Below are positions 32,115-40,136 of a stretch of 64,000 nt of DNA, in pieces. The stretch is from a virus: positions 248,001-312,000 of the IMG/VR virus record IMGVR_UViG_3300023199_000204. One strand, 5' to 3'. The notes beneath the pieces were generated by a model. The model made no database searches and was not told the DNA's origin. It saw only the letters and a program-made list of their open reading frames with translations. How positions within the stretch are numbered: position 1 is the stretch's first letter; the number at the start of each line of letters is the position of its first letter. The position numbers and the translations under genes were made by a program.

Positions 32115-32187
32115 GGGTTTGTGGTGTCAATGTAGCATATTCGCCTCTTAAGCGAAAAGGTGATGGGTTCAAGTCCCTCCGAGCCTA
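32115..32187 (+). tRNA. tRNA-Lys(CUU)
   Basis: The acceptor GGGTTTG pairs with CGAGCCT including G-U pairs. Stem TTCGC/GCGAA closes loop CTCTTAA, with A73. Confidence 0.88.
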
Positions 32188-32207
32188 CAATAATTGAAAG
32201 GAGAAAA

Positions 32208-32462
32208 ATGAAAGATTTGAAAGACTATTCAATCGAAGATTTACAAAAAGAAATTAATAGAAGGGAAAAGTTAAGTAGTGTTCCAGAATTGATTGAAAAT
32301 CCTGATTTTTCCAATGCGATAAGGGAAGCAGAAGAAATCATCAACTCAGTGTTGGTAAATGATGGGCGTCCTGGGAAGGATTATAAAAATGGTATTTTCT
32401 CAGAAATAATGAAGGCATTATATGGACCAAGCTTTTTTTTGAATGGTGGAACAGTAATGTGA
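32208..32462 (+). CDS. hypothetical protein, 84 aa
   Basis: ATG 32208 follows AAAGGAG. Helical N-terminus (SIEDLQKEINRREKL). TGA at 32460 precedes the next gene by 7 bases. Confidence 0.55.
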   Translation: MKDLKDYSIEDLQKEINRREKLSSVPELIENPDFSNAIREAEEIINSVLVNDGRPGKDYKNGIFSEIMKALYGPSFFLNGGTVM

Positions 32463-32469
32463 GGCATTA

Positions 32470-32874
32470 ATGTTTGGAGTTAAAAGTGTTTCAGCATTAG
32501 TTCTTAACGAACTCATCCAAACTCAAGATGAGTATGTAAGAAAAAAAGCTTTGTCAAGGATACACAAAAGCATTAAGAGGCTTAAAAATATATTTGATGA
32601 ACTTGAAGGTATAAAAAACAGAAATGTATTTGATGATCTTTATTTTTCAACATAGGAGGCTATACTTGATAAAGTATTAGATGATAAGTGTATTCCATAT
32701 AAGGTAGCATCATATATTCATACAACATTAACTTCTTATATTAGAAGTAGAAGAAGAGAGATATATCTTAAAAATTATTTTGTTAAGAAGAAAAGGGGTA
32801 GGAAGAGATTAATAAACAAGACCAAAAAACATTTGGAAGAATATGAAAGTTATATAAATTCAGCTGTCTTCTAA
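32470..32874 (+). pseudogene. hypothetical gene with in-frame TAG
   Basis: ATG 32470 opens a helical protein; TAG at 32653-32655 follows DDLYFST. The frame then continues for 72 codons (EAILDKVLDDKCIPYKVA..., SYIRSRRREIYL) to TAA 32872-32874. Its last codons overlap the truncated tRNA-Gln. Confidence 0.5.
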
Positions 32875-32933
32875 CTGGATAAGATCCCTGGCTTTGAACT
32901 AGGGCAATGTGGGTTCGAATCCCATTATTCCCG
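32865..32933 (+). tRNA. tRNA-Gln(UUG), 5' acceptor strand missing
   Basis: D stem TCTT/AAGA, anticodon stem CCTGG/CTAGG around CTTTGAA (UUG) and T arm GTGGG-TTCGAAT-CCCAT are intact. The 3' strand TATTCCC has no partner upstream, where the end of a protein gene lies instead. Probably a truncated tRNA. Confidence 0.55.
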
Positions 32934-32935
32934 TC

Positions 32936-33003
32936 ACAGGAAGCTCAAAGTCGCGAGCAGCTCACTTACGGGCGAGGTTGATGGTTTAGCGCCCATCCCT
33001 GTC
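32936..33003 (+). other. degenerate tRNA-like sequence
   Basis: ACAGG/CCTGT outer pairs, a D-like GCTC/GAGC hairpin and a T-like GATGG/CCATC hairpin are present. The central region does not form a proper anticodon arm. It lies between tRNA-Gln and tRNA-Leu and is probably a decayed tRNA. Confidence 0.35.
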
Positions 33004-33008
33004 ACTCT

Positions 33009-33092
33009 GCCCCTATGACGGAATTGGTGAGACGTGCGCGATTCAAAATCCCGTGCCCTAGAGGTGTGTAGGTTCGAATCCTACTAGGGGTA
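33009..33092 (+). tRNA. tRNA-Leu(CAA)
   Basis: A class II tRNA with acceptor GCCCCTA/TAGGGGT, A73, loop TTCAAAA (anticodon stem with one mismatch) and a long variable region. The T arm is GTAGG-TTCGAAT-CCTAC. Confidence 0.85.
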
Positions 33093-33111
33093 TAAAAAAG
33101 AAAGGAGAAAA

Positions 33112-33540
33112 ATGAGACTTACGAAAAAAGATAGATTTATAGTTTCCTGCGAAAATCCCTGTTTTGAGTTCTCAGACACAGAGATAAAAGAATCATATGA
33201 AAAAGCCAAAGGACATTATTGGAGGGATGATGAACAAGAAGAGTATGTTTCTGTTTGTCCAGTTGGGAGGGCAGAAAAATTTGAGTATTTCTCATCATCT
33301 GATGAATTAAATGACTTAAAGTTTAGAAAGCAAGTAAGAAAAGCAGCCTCTTTATGGTCAATGGGAGAATATAATAAAGCTAATAAAATATTTGAAACTT
33401 CATTTAATTTACATTACAACAGTGAGTAAAAACATTATGAAGTTGTTAATAGAGACCTTGCTGATGCTATGATATAAAATGGTTTGGAAATAATATTGTT
33501 AGAATATTTGGTGCCCAGAACAGAAAGGATTTATTTATAA
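33112..33540 (+). pseudogene. hypothetical gene with two in-frame TAA codons
   Basis: ATG 33112 opens a 105-codon frame (SCENPCFEFSDTEIKESYEK, ALWSMGEYNKANKIFE) ending at TAA 33427. The frame continues KHYEVVNRDLADAMI, a second TAA at 33475, then 20 codons to TAA 33538. The first stop could be genuine; the run-on is suggestive rather than conclusive. Confidence 0.45.
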
Positions 33541-33731
33541 TGAGAATGAAAAAGAGAGACGCATATAGAAGGCATATTGAAAAAATGATTAATTAAATTG
33601 AAAATAAATCTCACGGCTTAAAAGATGTAAATTATGGGAATAGATTATTTATGGAAATAGATGGACGTTTCATTATTGCTTGGATCAATAAATTTTACGA
33701 CATTAAAGGAAATAATGGTAAAGAAGACTAG
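33540..33731 (+). pseudogene. small gene with in-frame TAA
   Basis: ATG 33540 overlaps the upstream TAA. TAA at 33594-33596 follows HIEKMIN; the frame then runs 44 codons (YGNRLFMEIDGRFIIAWINK) to TAG 33729-33731. The overlapping start supports one gene. Confidence 0.45.
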
Positions 33732-33764
33732 CGAAGGAATGTTATAAATTAAAGAGAGGAAAAA

Positions 33765-34097
33765 ATGAGTGTATGGCATAGAGCTTATTTATATTTAGGA
33801 TGGCATTTAAATTATAAGGAAGAATATGAACTTGTTAAATATTTAAGAAAAAGATCTTATGAACTTTATGATAATCAGGAAGAAGTTAAATTAGACTGTG
33901 TTGATGATTGTATGTGTGCTCGCTATTTTGTTATAGGTAAAAAAATACAAATGGTCGCTAGTGAAGATGAGAACAAGTTTTTTAATGTCGAATTACCTAA
34001 AGAAAAAGACTATAGTGAAGTGGTAGAGATATTAAAAGAAAAATATGAAGTAGATTTAGGAAGACCGGAATTATTTATGTTTTCTCACGGAGATTAA
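33765..34097 (+). CDS. hypothetical protein, 110 aa
   Basis: It is preceded by AGAGAGGA. Aromatic N-terminus (MSVWHRAYLYLGWHLNY) and CVDDCMC near 44-50. It ends 1 base before the next gene. No family recognised. Confidence 0.6.
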   Translation: MSVWHRAYLYLGWHLNYKEEYELVKYLRKRSYELYDNQEEVKLDCVDDCMCARYFVIGKKIQMVASEDENKFFNVELPKEKDYSEVVEILKEKYEVDLGRPELFMFSHGD

Positions 34098-34098
34098 A

Positions 34099-34404
34099 AT
34101 GACTAGTAAAGAAAGTAAAAATCCTAAACCTAAAGCTAAAGCTAAAATTATTGCTTATTATGATTGGTATAAGGTAGCAGAATATATTTGTGATAAATAT
34201 GAGGACGTTAGTTATGATGATTTAGAGAATTATAGAATTGAACTTCACGATATTAATTCGGCCGGAAATGGCGTAATGGCTAAGGTAGATGATTATTATT
34301 TTAAATTTGAAGAAAATGAAAATAATCGCAGAGTTATTAAACATATACTTGATGAATTTAGTAAAGAAGAAAATAGAAAAGTTATGGTTAAAATAGAATG
34401 GTAG
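34099..34404 (+). CDS. hypothetical protein, 101 aa
   Basis: A lysine/alanine/proline N-terminal tail (PKPKAKAKI) precedes a compact domain. It ends 6 bases before a tRNA. No family recognised. Confidence 0.6.
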   Translation: MTSKESKNPKPKAKAKIIAYYDWYKVAEYICDKYEDVSYDDLENYRIELHDINSAGNGVMAKVDDYYFKFEENENNRRVIKHILDEFSKEENRKVMVKIEW

Positions 34405-34410
34405 AACAAA

Positions 34411-34483
34411 CGGTCCATAGTTTAATTGGTTAAAACAAGGTCCTGATAAGACTTAGCCGAAAGTTCGAATCTTTCTGGACCGA
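34411..34483 (+). tRNA. tRNA-Ile(GAU), copy 1
   Basis: The acceptor CGGTCCA pairs with TGGACCG. Stem AGGTC/GACTT closes loop CTGATAA, with A73. Confidence 0.9.
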
Positions 34484-34494
34484 TAGGAGAGTAT

Positions 34495-34737
34495 ATGGTT
34501 TTAAGAAAATATGTTGTAGTAAGTGAAATGCTTACAAGAACGGAATGGGTAGAGTATCCCGTAGCGGGCTATGAAGAATGTTATCATATCTATAATGTTG
34601 TTGAGGCAGAAAGTCACGCAAAAGCAAAATGGAAAGTTTGGAAAAACTCTGATGATTATAAAAAATATGGTGGATATGATATAAGAGATATGCCGAAATT
34701 TTCTATAAAATTATATAAAGAAGAGTTTAATGATTAA
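34495..34737 (+). CDS. hypothetical protein, 80 aa
   Basis: It is preceded by AGGAGAG. Contains EWVEYPVAGYEECYHIYNVV near 17-36, a pattern of small phage proteins. Function unknown. Confidence 0.55.
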   Translation: MVLRKYVVVSEMLTRTEWVEYPVAGYEECYHIYNVVEAESHAKAKWKVWKNSDDYKKYGGYDIRDMPKFSIKLYKEEFND

Positions 34738-34789
34738 ATAATCAAGAAATGGTTCTGATTTGAAAGTTGAACTGAAGGCTGATTGAAAG

Positions 34790-34870
34790 GATTAAATAAC
34801 ATCGCATTGGGCTGACCAAAAAACGCAGCTGGGTTAAAGCTCCCGGCAGGTTTAATCTAAGTAGATGTTA
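34790..34870 (+). ncRNA. possible pseudoknotted RNA
   Basis: GATTAAA (34790-34796) can pair with TTTAATC (34851-34857), and the adjacent TAACATC (34797-34803) with GATGTTA (34864-34870). The two 7-bp stems cross, as in an H-type pseudoknot, and a GC-rich hairpin (CTGGG/CCCGG) sits in the large loop. No coding frame of note covers it. No known RNA family is recognised. Confidence 0.35.
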
Positions 34871-34914
34871 GTATGAAAGATTAGTAGATGTTCCGAGTAT
34901 TGATTATTAAAGAC

Positions 34915-35000
34915 ATTCCGATAGTTTAATGGCAAAAACGCCCGCACCCAGCACAATGCGATTTGAAGCGGGAGATGTTGGTTCGAGTCCGACAGAGTTT
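34915..35000 (+). other. tRNA-Gln-like sequence with enlarged anticodon loop
   Basis: D stem GTTT/AAAC, anticodon stem CCCGC/GCGGG and T arm GTTGG-TTCGAGT-CCGAC are present. The loop has 22 nt instead of 7; dropping 15 would leave ATTTGAA (anticodon UUG). The acceptor strands do not pair. Probably degenerate. Confidence 0.4.
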
Positions 35001-35005
35001 GTTGA

Positions 35006-35078
35006 ACACTGATAGCATAACGGTTAATGCCCTCGCCTGATGAGTGAGCGAATGTAGGTTCAAATCCTACTCAGTGTA
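35006..35078 (+). tRNA. tRNA-Ile(GAU), copy 2
   Basis: The acceptor ACACTGA pairs with TCAGTGT. D stem GCAT/ATGC. Stem CTCGC/GTGAG closes loop CTGATGA. The T arm is GTAGG-TTCAAAT-CCTAC. Confidence 0.88.
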
Positions 35079-35093
35079 TAATAAAGAGAGGTT

Positions 35094-35291
35094 GTAATAA
35101 TAATATTTAAAGCGGTAGTTAACGCAACTAAACAGGTTGAAGACATTTGGAAATGTAAAGTTATAAAAACTTTTATTGTCCAAAAAGGAGATATATTTGT
35201 TATTTATAGTGAAACCGATGATGGAATTACGATGATGAATTATAGCTCCGTTTATAATGGAGAAATTACAAATGACATCTGTTTTAATTAG
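35094..35291 (+). pseudogene. small gene lacking a normal start codon
   Basis: GAGAGG is followed by GTT GTA ATA ATA ATA in the only long frame, with no ATG, GTG or TTG. The frame then reads FKAVVNATKQVEDIWKCKVI and IVQKGDIFVIYSETDDG to TAG 35289-35291. A changed start codon is likely. Confidence 0.4.
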
Positions 35292-35805
35292 TGATCTAGA
35301 ATATTTTAATATAAATGATTCTAAAAAATCAATAGAAATTTTAAAAAGAAATAATATTCCAAAGTTAAAAGAAAGTGATATAAAGTTCGATTTCAGTGTA
35401 GGACATAGAGATGGTCCAGCAACAGGCATCTGCTCTGCTAATGGAAAAAAATGTTGGTTCGAAAGAGTAAACGAAGGCTATGTTAAATACAATGATGGTG
35501 AATTCATATTAAGATTATATGTTATTGTTCCAATTTCAGATAAAGAATATCAAAAAGAATTGGAAATTCATAATATTTTTAAGAAGAACGTAGGAAAGCA
35601 CACAACTTATAAGTCAGACGGGAAAACACGATACAAAGTAGATGGCATTTTAGTTTCGTTAATAAAAACTTTGCTTGGAAGAAAAAGAAGTAAATATTAT
35701 AATAATCCAGAGGTTAGGAAGTTTCAGCAAGAAGTAAATTATGACCATCGAGCAATAATTGGTTGGTGGATTGAAGAGGTCCCGTATTATAGGTGGTTAA
35801 AATGA
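35272..35805 (+). CDS. hypothetical protein, 177 aa
   Basis: ATG 35272 is 9 bases after GGAG (ATG 35257 also possible). GHRDGPATGICSANGKKCWFE is a distinctive central segment, similar in style to uncharacterised phage proteins. Overlaps the next frame by ATGA. Confidence 0.6.
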   Translation: MTSVLISDLEYFNINDSKKSIEILKRNNIPKLKESDIKFDFSVGHRDGPATGICSANGKKCWFERVNEGYVKYNDGEFILRLYVIVPISDKEYQKELEIHNIFKKNVGKHTTYKSDGKTRYKVDGILVSLIKTLLGRKRSKYYNNPEVRKFQQEVNYDHRAIIGWWIEEVPYYRWLK

Positions 35806-36122
35806 TTTTTAAAAAAAATTGAAACTAAAAAAAAGCGAAAGAAAATATATTTAATATTTTAAAAAGTTATAATGAAAAGCTCTGGAAGAACTATGATTAT
35901 GATATATCAGTTAATAAGGATAAAAAAGAAATAAGAATAATAGTTAGTTGTATATATAGATTAGGAAATTTTGTATCTTTTGAGCTACTTTCGAGATTTT
36001 CAGATATGTTTAATACCAAGAAAATTAAACTAATTGATGCGAATTATACATTAGGATGTGAAAGTTGTGATTATGGGTCAAGTGATGAAATAACTATTTT
36101 AATAGAGGGAGCAGAAGTTTAA
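35802..36122 (+). pseudogene. gene with in-frame TGA and TAA near its start
   Basis: ATG 35802 overlaps the previous TGA. TGA (35820) and TAA (35826) follow within nine codons, after which 97 codons are open (NIFNILKSYNEKLWKNYDYD, CIYRLGNFVSFELLSRF, GCESCDYGSSDEI) to TAA 36120-36122. Alternatively the gene starts downstream at an unusual codon. Confidence 0.4.
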
Positions 36123-36479
36123 ATGAAATACATAATATTAATAATTTTAGCTTTATTGATTGCTGATGCTGGAACGTATTATTTAAGTACGGAAAGAAAA
36201 CAAGTGAGCCTTTCTTATATTAGCATTTATAAACTTTATTCTAAAATTAGAAACATAAATCCCAGTAAATGGAAAGAAGAGAAGTTTCTAGAATACAGCG
36301 TAAGTATCAAGTCTCATACAATAAGGTTAGGAAAATATAAATTATATTTTGATGGTTCAATAATAAGGACCAGTTTGCTTCAAACATTTATGTTTGGCTC
36401 CTTATATAATGATATTGAAGATCATTACAATCCTGGAAAAATAAATGTTAAAAAATCAATGAAAAAAGTTCTGGAATGA
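36123..36479 (+). CDS. membrane-anchored hypothetical protein
   Basis: 118 residues with an N-terminal hydrophobic segment (IILIILALLIADAGTYYL) and a soluble basic domain. Its TGA overlaps the GIY-YIG gene start. Function unknown. Confidence 0.55.
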   Translation: MKYIILIILALLIADAGTYYLSTERKQVSLSYISIYKLYSKIRNINPSKWKEEKFLEYSVSIKSHTIRLGKYKLYFDGSIIRTSLLQTFMFGSLYNDIEDHYNPGKINVKKSMKKVLE

Positions 36480-36742
36480 AAAAATATTTTGTTTATATAG
36501 TTAGGTCATCAAAGGATAAATTATATACTGGAATAGCGATTGATGTAGAGGATAGGATTAAGACACATAATAAGGGAAAAGGTTCAAAAGCTTTAAGGGG
36601 GCAATTACCAGTAAAACTTTGTTGGGAATATGGACCAATTGATAAATCACAAGCAATGAAGATTGAAACAGCAATTAAAAGGCTGCCTCAGTTTGTGAAA
36701 GATGCTATTGTAGGAGGCAAGAAAGTTTATGGCAACTGTTAG
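36476..36742 (+). CDS. GIY-YIG nuclease domain protein (YhbQ type)
   Basis: An 88-residue single-domain protein with YFVYIVRSSKDKLYTGIAID near 4-23, HNKGKGSKALRG near 31-42 and a late METAIKRLP segment. It has the GIY-YIG tyrosines, the arginine in DRIKTHN and the metal-site glutamate. The family cleaves or repairs DNA; these small forms are of uncertain role. Coupled to its neighbour by ATGA. Confidence 0.8.
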   Translation: MKKYFVYIVRSSKDKLYTGIAIDVEDRIKTHNKGKGSKALRGQLPVKLCWEYGPIDKSQAMKIETAIKRLPQFVKDAIVGGKKVYGNC

Positions 36743-36743
36743 A

Positions 36744-36941
36744 ATGGAAGCAACCAGAGTTTATTATTTAACTGAAATATGGTTAAAAGAATATAAATAA
36801 GGCATTAATTCCCAATACAATCAGCATATCGATAATATTATAAAATTAAAAAATTCATCAAAAATACGTCGTTTATTTAAACTTACTAATTGGAACAGAA
36901 ACCGTGCCATTTCTTATCTAGATAAAAAAAACTATGTTTAG
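36744..36941 (+). pseudogene. small gene with in-frame TAA
   Basis: From ATG 36744 the frame reads TRVYYLTEIWLKEYK, TAA at 36798-36800, then 46 codons (RLFKLTNWNRNRAISYL) to TAG 36939-36941, overlapping the next ATG. Confidence 0.4.
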
Positions 36942-37119
36942 TGATTATAAAGATTATCTTCATTATAGATATAAAAATTATTTATGGATAGATATAAAAG
37001 AATTACATAGAACATCTTATAAATTAAAATCACAAGATATAATTGATGTTCCTATAAAGCTAGTAAATGAAATTCTTAATTTAGAAGAAAGCAATAATAA
37101 TGATAGTATATATAGATAA
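36934..37119 (+). CDS. hypothetical protein, 61 aa
   Basis: Tyrosine-rich N-terminus (DYKDYLHYRYKNYLW). It ends directly at the 5' end of tRNA-Asn. No family recognised. Confidence 0.5.
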   Translation: MFSDYKDYLHYRYKNYLWIDIKELHRTSYKLKSQDIIDVPIKLVNEILNLEESNNNDSIYR

Positions 37120-37191
37120 TCTCCTGTAGCTCAGAGGTAGAGCGGTCGCCTGTTAAGTGAATGGTCGCAAGTTCGAATCTTGCCGGGAGAG
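37120..37191 (+). tRNA. tRNA-Asn(GUU), copy 2
   Basis: The acceptor TCTCCTG pairs with CGGGAGA, with G73. D stem GCTC/GAGC, loop CTGTTAA, T arm GCAAG-TTCGAAT-CTTGC. Confidence 0.88.
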
Positions 37192-37213
37192 CTTAAATGA
37201 AAGGAGAAATAAA

Positions 37214-37604
37214 ACGTATAAAGTAGATAGTTTTAAAATTACGGTTAATACAAAAAAAGCTATTGAGTTCATTGGAGAAAAACAGAGAAGAACATTTAAA
37301 AGAGTATCAGGAGCTTCAAGAACTTTTTCTTAAAAAAGTTTTATCTGAGTTTAAAAAGAGGAGTAAGATAATCTTAAAAACAACGCCACAGAGCATTAAT
37401 AATGATGAGTTGTTAAGATTTAATAATATAATTATTCCTAGGTCTTATATAAAAGAATATGATGACGTAATATCTATGCTTGAATTTACTTTACAAGAAT
37501 CAGTGGAAATAACTGGTGAGCAATATAAATCTTGGATAAAGAATGAATGGAATTGGATGAGCACTTTTAAGAATACTTTGGAAAGTTATAAGGCAGTAAG
37601 ATGA
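37214..37604 (+). pseudogene. frameshifted gene with ACG in place of a start codon
   Basis: AAAGGAGAAATAAA is followed by ACG (37214) and YKVDSFKITVNTKKAIEF. A shift near 37278 leads to EKNREEHLKEYQELQELFLK and a helical protein to TGA 37602-37604. The missing ATG plus a frameshift suggest decay. A TTG at 37263 could start a shorter product. Confidence 0.45.
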
Positions 37605-38020
37605 AAACTAATGTTAATCTATATATTAAGTGTATGAGAACTGGAAAAGTTCTGGGCGTGACAAAAGGTGTTGGAACAAATAATTGGAATTTACCTGGCG
37701 GAAAGCTTGAAGAAAACGAAGACTTTATAAGTGGAGCTTTTAGAGAAGTTAAAGAAGAAACGGGAGTTGATTTTAACCGACCAAGCGTAGGTTATACTTG
37801 GGATCCCATTCCTTTTATATCTCTTTGTAAGGCTCAGGATGATGGTGATGTTGAGTATGTTTTAGTATTTTGGGGGATACTATGTGATTCGAAATTCTTT
37901 GAGCCGATGTCCTCATCAGAGGGCGATGCTGCTTGAATTGATAAAGAACTACTGCTTGATGGTAGGTTTAAAGAAGTAAATAAACTTGTTATTGAACATT
38001 TTAAAGGATTTGTAAGTTAA
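37601..38020 (+). pseudogene. NUDIX hydrolase gene with in-frame TGA
   Basis: The Nudix box GGKLEENEDFISGAFREVKE followed by ETG is complete near residues 34-56, with the EE metal ligands. TGA at 37934-37936 follows SSEGDAA, where many NUDIX proteins have tryptophan (EGxAxW), and the frame continues 27 codons (IDKELLLDGRFKEVN) to TAA 38018-38020. NUDIX enzymes hydrolyse nucleoside diphosphate derivatives. A product stopping at the TGA would lack only the last helix and might still work. Confidence 0.7.
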
Positions 38021-38439
38021 TGAATAATCCATATAAGAGTGAACTTGAGGCGGCACATAATAGAATTCAAGCTCTTGAAAAAGAGCTTAATTTTAAAAAA
38101 AATAAAGCCCCTTTAAAAACAAAGAAAAAGATAACAATGAGCAAGAAAACAATTTCCTTTCTAAAAAGAAACTACAAGATTATGATTTTTTGTTTTGCCG
38201 CACTATCTGTTTTTTTATGTTTTACTTTTGGAAATTCCAGAGCAAAAATTGAAAGTTGTTATACAAACCTTACGCATGAAAGTTGCTCAAAAATATGTGA
38301 AAGGAATGGGAAAACAAAATTAATCGGCGGAGAGTGGACGATAAAAAATCTTTCGGCAAACTGTTTTTGTTATTATGAAGACGGATCTTTTAAGAAAAAA
38401 AAAATAACTTGGATTAATAAAAAACTATGTAATAAATAA
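38020..38439 (+). CDS. membrane protein with Cys-rich external domain
   Basis: 139 residues: an N-terminal coiled coil, one hydrophobic segment (about 52-72) and a C-terminal domain with six cysteines (SCYTNLTHESCSKICERNGK, NCFCYYEDG), likely disulfide-bonded outside the cytoplasm. It ends where tRNA-Thr begins. Confidence 0.55.
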   Translation: MNNPYKSELEAAHNRIQALEKELNFKKNKAPLKTKKKITMSKKTISFLKRNYKIMIFCFAALSVFLCFTFGNSRAKIESCYTNLTHESCSKICERNGKTKLIGGEWTIKNLSANCFCYYEDGSFKKKKITWINKKLCNK

Positions 38440-38514
38440 GCTAGTGTAGCTTAGTTTGGCAAAAGCACCTCGGTGGTATTGAGGAAATTAGGAGTTCGAG
38501 TCTCCTCGCTAGCT
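38440..38514 (+). tRNA. tRNA-Thr(GGU)
   Basis: The acceptor GCTAGTG pairs with CGCTAGC. Stem CCTCG/TGAGG closes loop GTGGTAT. The T arm is AGGAG-TTCGAGT-CTCCT. Confidence 0.88.
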
Positions 38515-38551
38515 CTAGCTAATTCATAATTTTAAAAGGAAGGAAGATAAT

Positions 38552-38995
38552 ATGAAGTGTATAAAACACCCTCATTATACTGTATCTAGAAAGCCGACAT
38601 CTGGGTGTGAAGATTGTTTAAGAATTTTTATACAAACAAAAACCGCATTTAAAAATGACGTTAATTCCCTTTTAGACAAAATAGATTTGTCTAACACAGA
38701 AACAGCTAAATGCTTAGATGTTTCGCCTCAAACTTTGAAAAGATGGAAAGAAGGAAAAAGCATGCCTTCAGAAAGATTTAGAGATGATATTCTTTTTTAT
38801 TTAGAACGAGTGTCCCAAGGGAATTATAACAAAACTTTAAAAGAGCATTTGGCTAAAATCGAAGAAGATAAAAAAGCTGAAGAAGATAAAGTTAAAAGAA
38901 AAGAAATGATAAACTATTTTTCTGTTTGGAAAGAGGGAGAGCTTGTTTCAAAAGACGATCTTATTGAGAACCTTTTAGAAGAAAGAATAGATTAA
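38552..38995 (+). CDS. HTH DNA-binding protein with HxxC zinc knuckle
   Basis: 147 residues: an N-terminal CIKHPHYTVSRKPTSGCEDC module, seen in many phage proteins, then an XRE-like helix-turn-helix (NTETAKCLDVSPQTLKRWK near 50-68) and a helical tail. Likely a transcriptional regulator; target unknown. Confidence 0.65.
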   Translation: MKCIKHPHYTVSRKPTSGCEDCLRIFIQTKTAFKNDVNSLLDKIDLSNTETAKCLDVSPQTLKRWKEGKSMPSERFRDDILFYLERVSQGNYNKTLKEHLAKIEEDKKAEEDKVKRKEMINYFSVWKEGELVSKDDLIENLLEERID

Positions 38996-39006
38996 AGGAG
39001 ATATTA

Positions 39007-39048
39007 ATGTGGAAACTTATTGTAAGATGGGGAACTTCTTCTAGTTAA
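39007..39048 (+). CDS. 13-aa leader peptide
   Basis: ATG 39007 follows AAGGAGATATTA. The peptide MWKLIVRWGTSSS ends at TAA 39046-39048, inside the 5' arm of the hairpin at 39035-39068. Its position fits a translational attenuator, by analogy with erm-type leaders. Confidence 0.45.
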   Translation: MWKLIVRWGTSSS

Positions 39049-39068
39049 GTTATTTAACTAGAGGAGGT
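39035..39068 (+). promoter_or_regulatory. hairpin sequestering a ribosome-binding site
   Basis: CTTCTTCTAGTTAA pairs with TTAACTAGAGGAGG over 14 positions including two G-U pairs, with a 6-nt loop. The 3' arm contains the AGGAGG site of the gene starting at GTG 39074, so the hairpin would block its translation until opened. Confidence 0.5.
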
Positions 39069-39073
39069 TTCAA

Positions 39074-39698
39074 GTGTATGAGATTAAAAAATCTGGAAAG
39101 TTTTATGTTCTTGATCGTAATAATAAACACACTGAGTTTATAAGTTATGAAGAACTACTTAAATGGTTAAGGAGGTTTAAACTACATTGTTTTCATTTAC
39201 CTAACTTTTTCCGTAAGAATGGTATTGGAAAAATTGATCGCGTTGGTAATAATTGGAATAATATTTGTATATTGCCTCAAAGAAAAGGAACTGGATGGAA
39301 AAAGTATAGTTTTTTTACAGAGAGGCACCCCCGTTGATTATATTGTTTTTGACGAATATTATCGGGTAATTAATACTGATGTCTTAATAAAAGATTTAGA
39401 AAATCTACCCGAGCCTAAATATTATTATAGAAAATGGAAATTTAAAAATAATAAAAATTGGCCAGGTTTTAGAAATGGTCCAGTTCCTTATACTGGGGTT
39501 AAAAGATTTAGATTTAGCTCTTATTATAAAAGTCCTAGAACTACATCAGAAAGAAGATATGTATATGCTCATCCTGAATATGTAAGACCAAAAAGAGGGA
39601 TTAGAGCATTACCAAATGACTGGGATGACATACCAAAAGGGCGTCGCTCTCGTGGGTGGAAAGAACAGTCTAAAAAGAAAAGGCAGTGGATGAAATAA
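39074..39698 (+). pseudogene. conserved-looking phage gene with a frameshift at a C run
   Basis: GTG 39074 opens YEIKKSGKFYVLDRNNKH. After FFTERHP a CCCCC run carries a shift to VDYIVFDEYYRVIN, then YRKWKFKNNKNWPGFRNGP and a basic tail with LPNDWDD and RSRGWKEQSKKKRQWMK. The tail resembles a widespread phage protein ending in an RSWK-KQW motif. The gene is preceded by the leader peptide and hairpin. Confidence 0.5.
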
Positions 39699-39703
39699 TC
39701 ATC

Positions 39704-39776
39704 GCCCCTATGGTGTAACTGGATAGCATCTATCGCTACGAACGATAAGGTTTGGGTTCGAGTCCTAATAGGGGTT
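39704..39776 (+). tRNA. tRNA-Arg(ACG)
   Basis: The acceptor GCCCCTA pairs with TAGGGGT. Stem TATCG/CGATA closes loop CTACGAA. The T arm is TTGGG-TTCGAGT-CCTAA. Confidence 0.88.
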
Positions 39777-39794
39777 TTTTAAAAGGAGAAAGAT

Positions 39795-40136
39795 ATGAAA
39801 AAGTATATTCTTGGAGAAATGTGGCTTGATGAAAATCTTGGTATAAGATATATTTAGGAACCGTTTAACTCTACTTATCTAGAAGTTATTACAATAAGTA
39901 AAAAAGGAAAAGCCAAGGTTAGAAAGATAGTTCCTGATATGGCTTTAATATTACAAAATTTTGTTTCTCAAGCGAATGAGTTATTAAGAAAACATCAACT
40001 TTTTGAAAAGTCTTGTGAAGCTTTAGATGAAATAAAAGGTTTAAGACACCCTAAAAATGAAGAAGAAATAACTGAAGAACAACTGAAGTTTATAAAGTTA
40101 ATGACTGGTTCAGAGCTACCAGAGGCTGATTTATAA
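39795..40136 (+). pseudogene. hypothetical gene with in-frame TAG
   Basis: ATG 39795 behind AAAGGAG opens LGEMWLDENLGIRYI, then TAG at 39855-39857, then 92 codons (EPFNSTYLEVITISKKGKAK, SCEALDEIKGLRHPKN) to TAA 40134-40136. The stop overlaps the next ATG. Confidence 0.45.
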
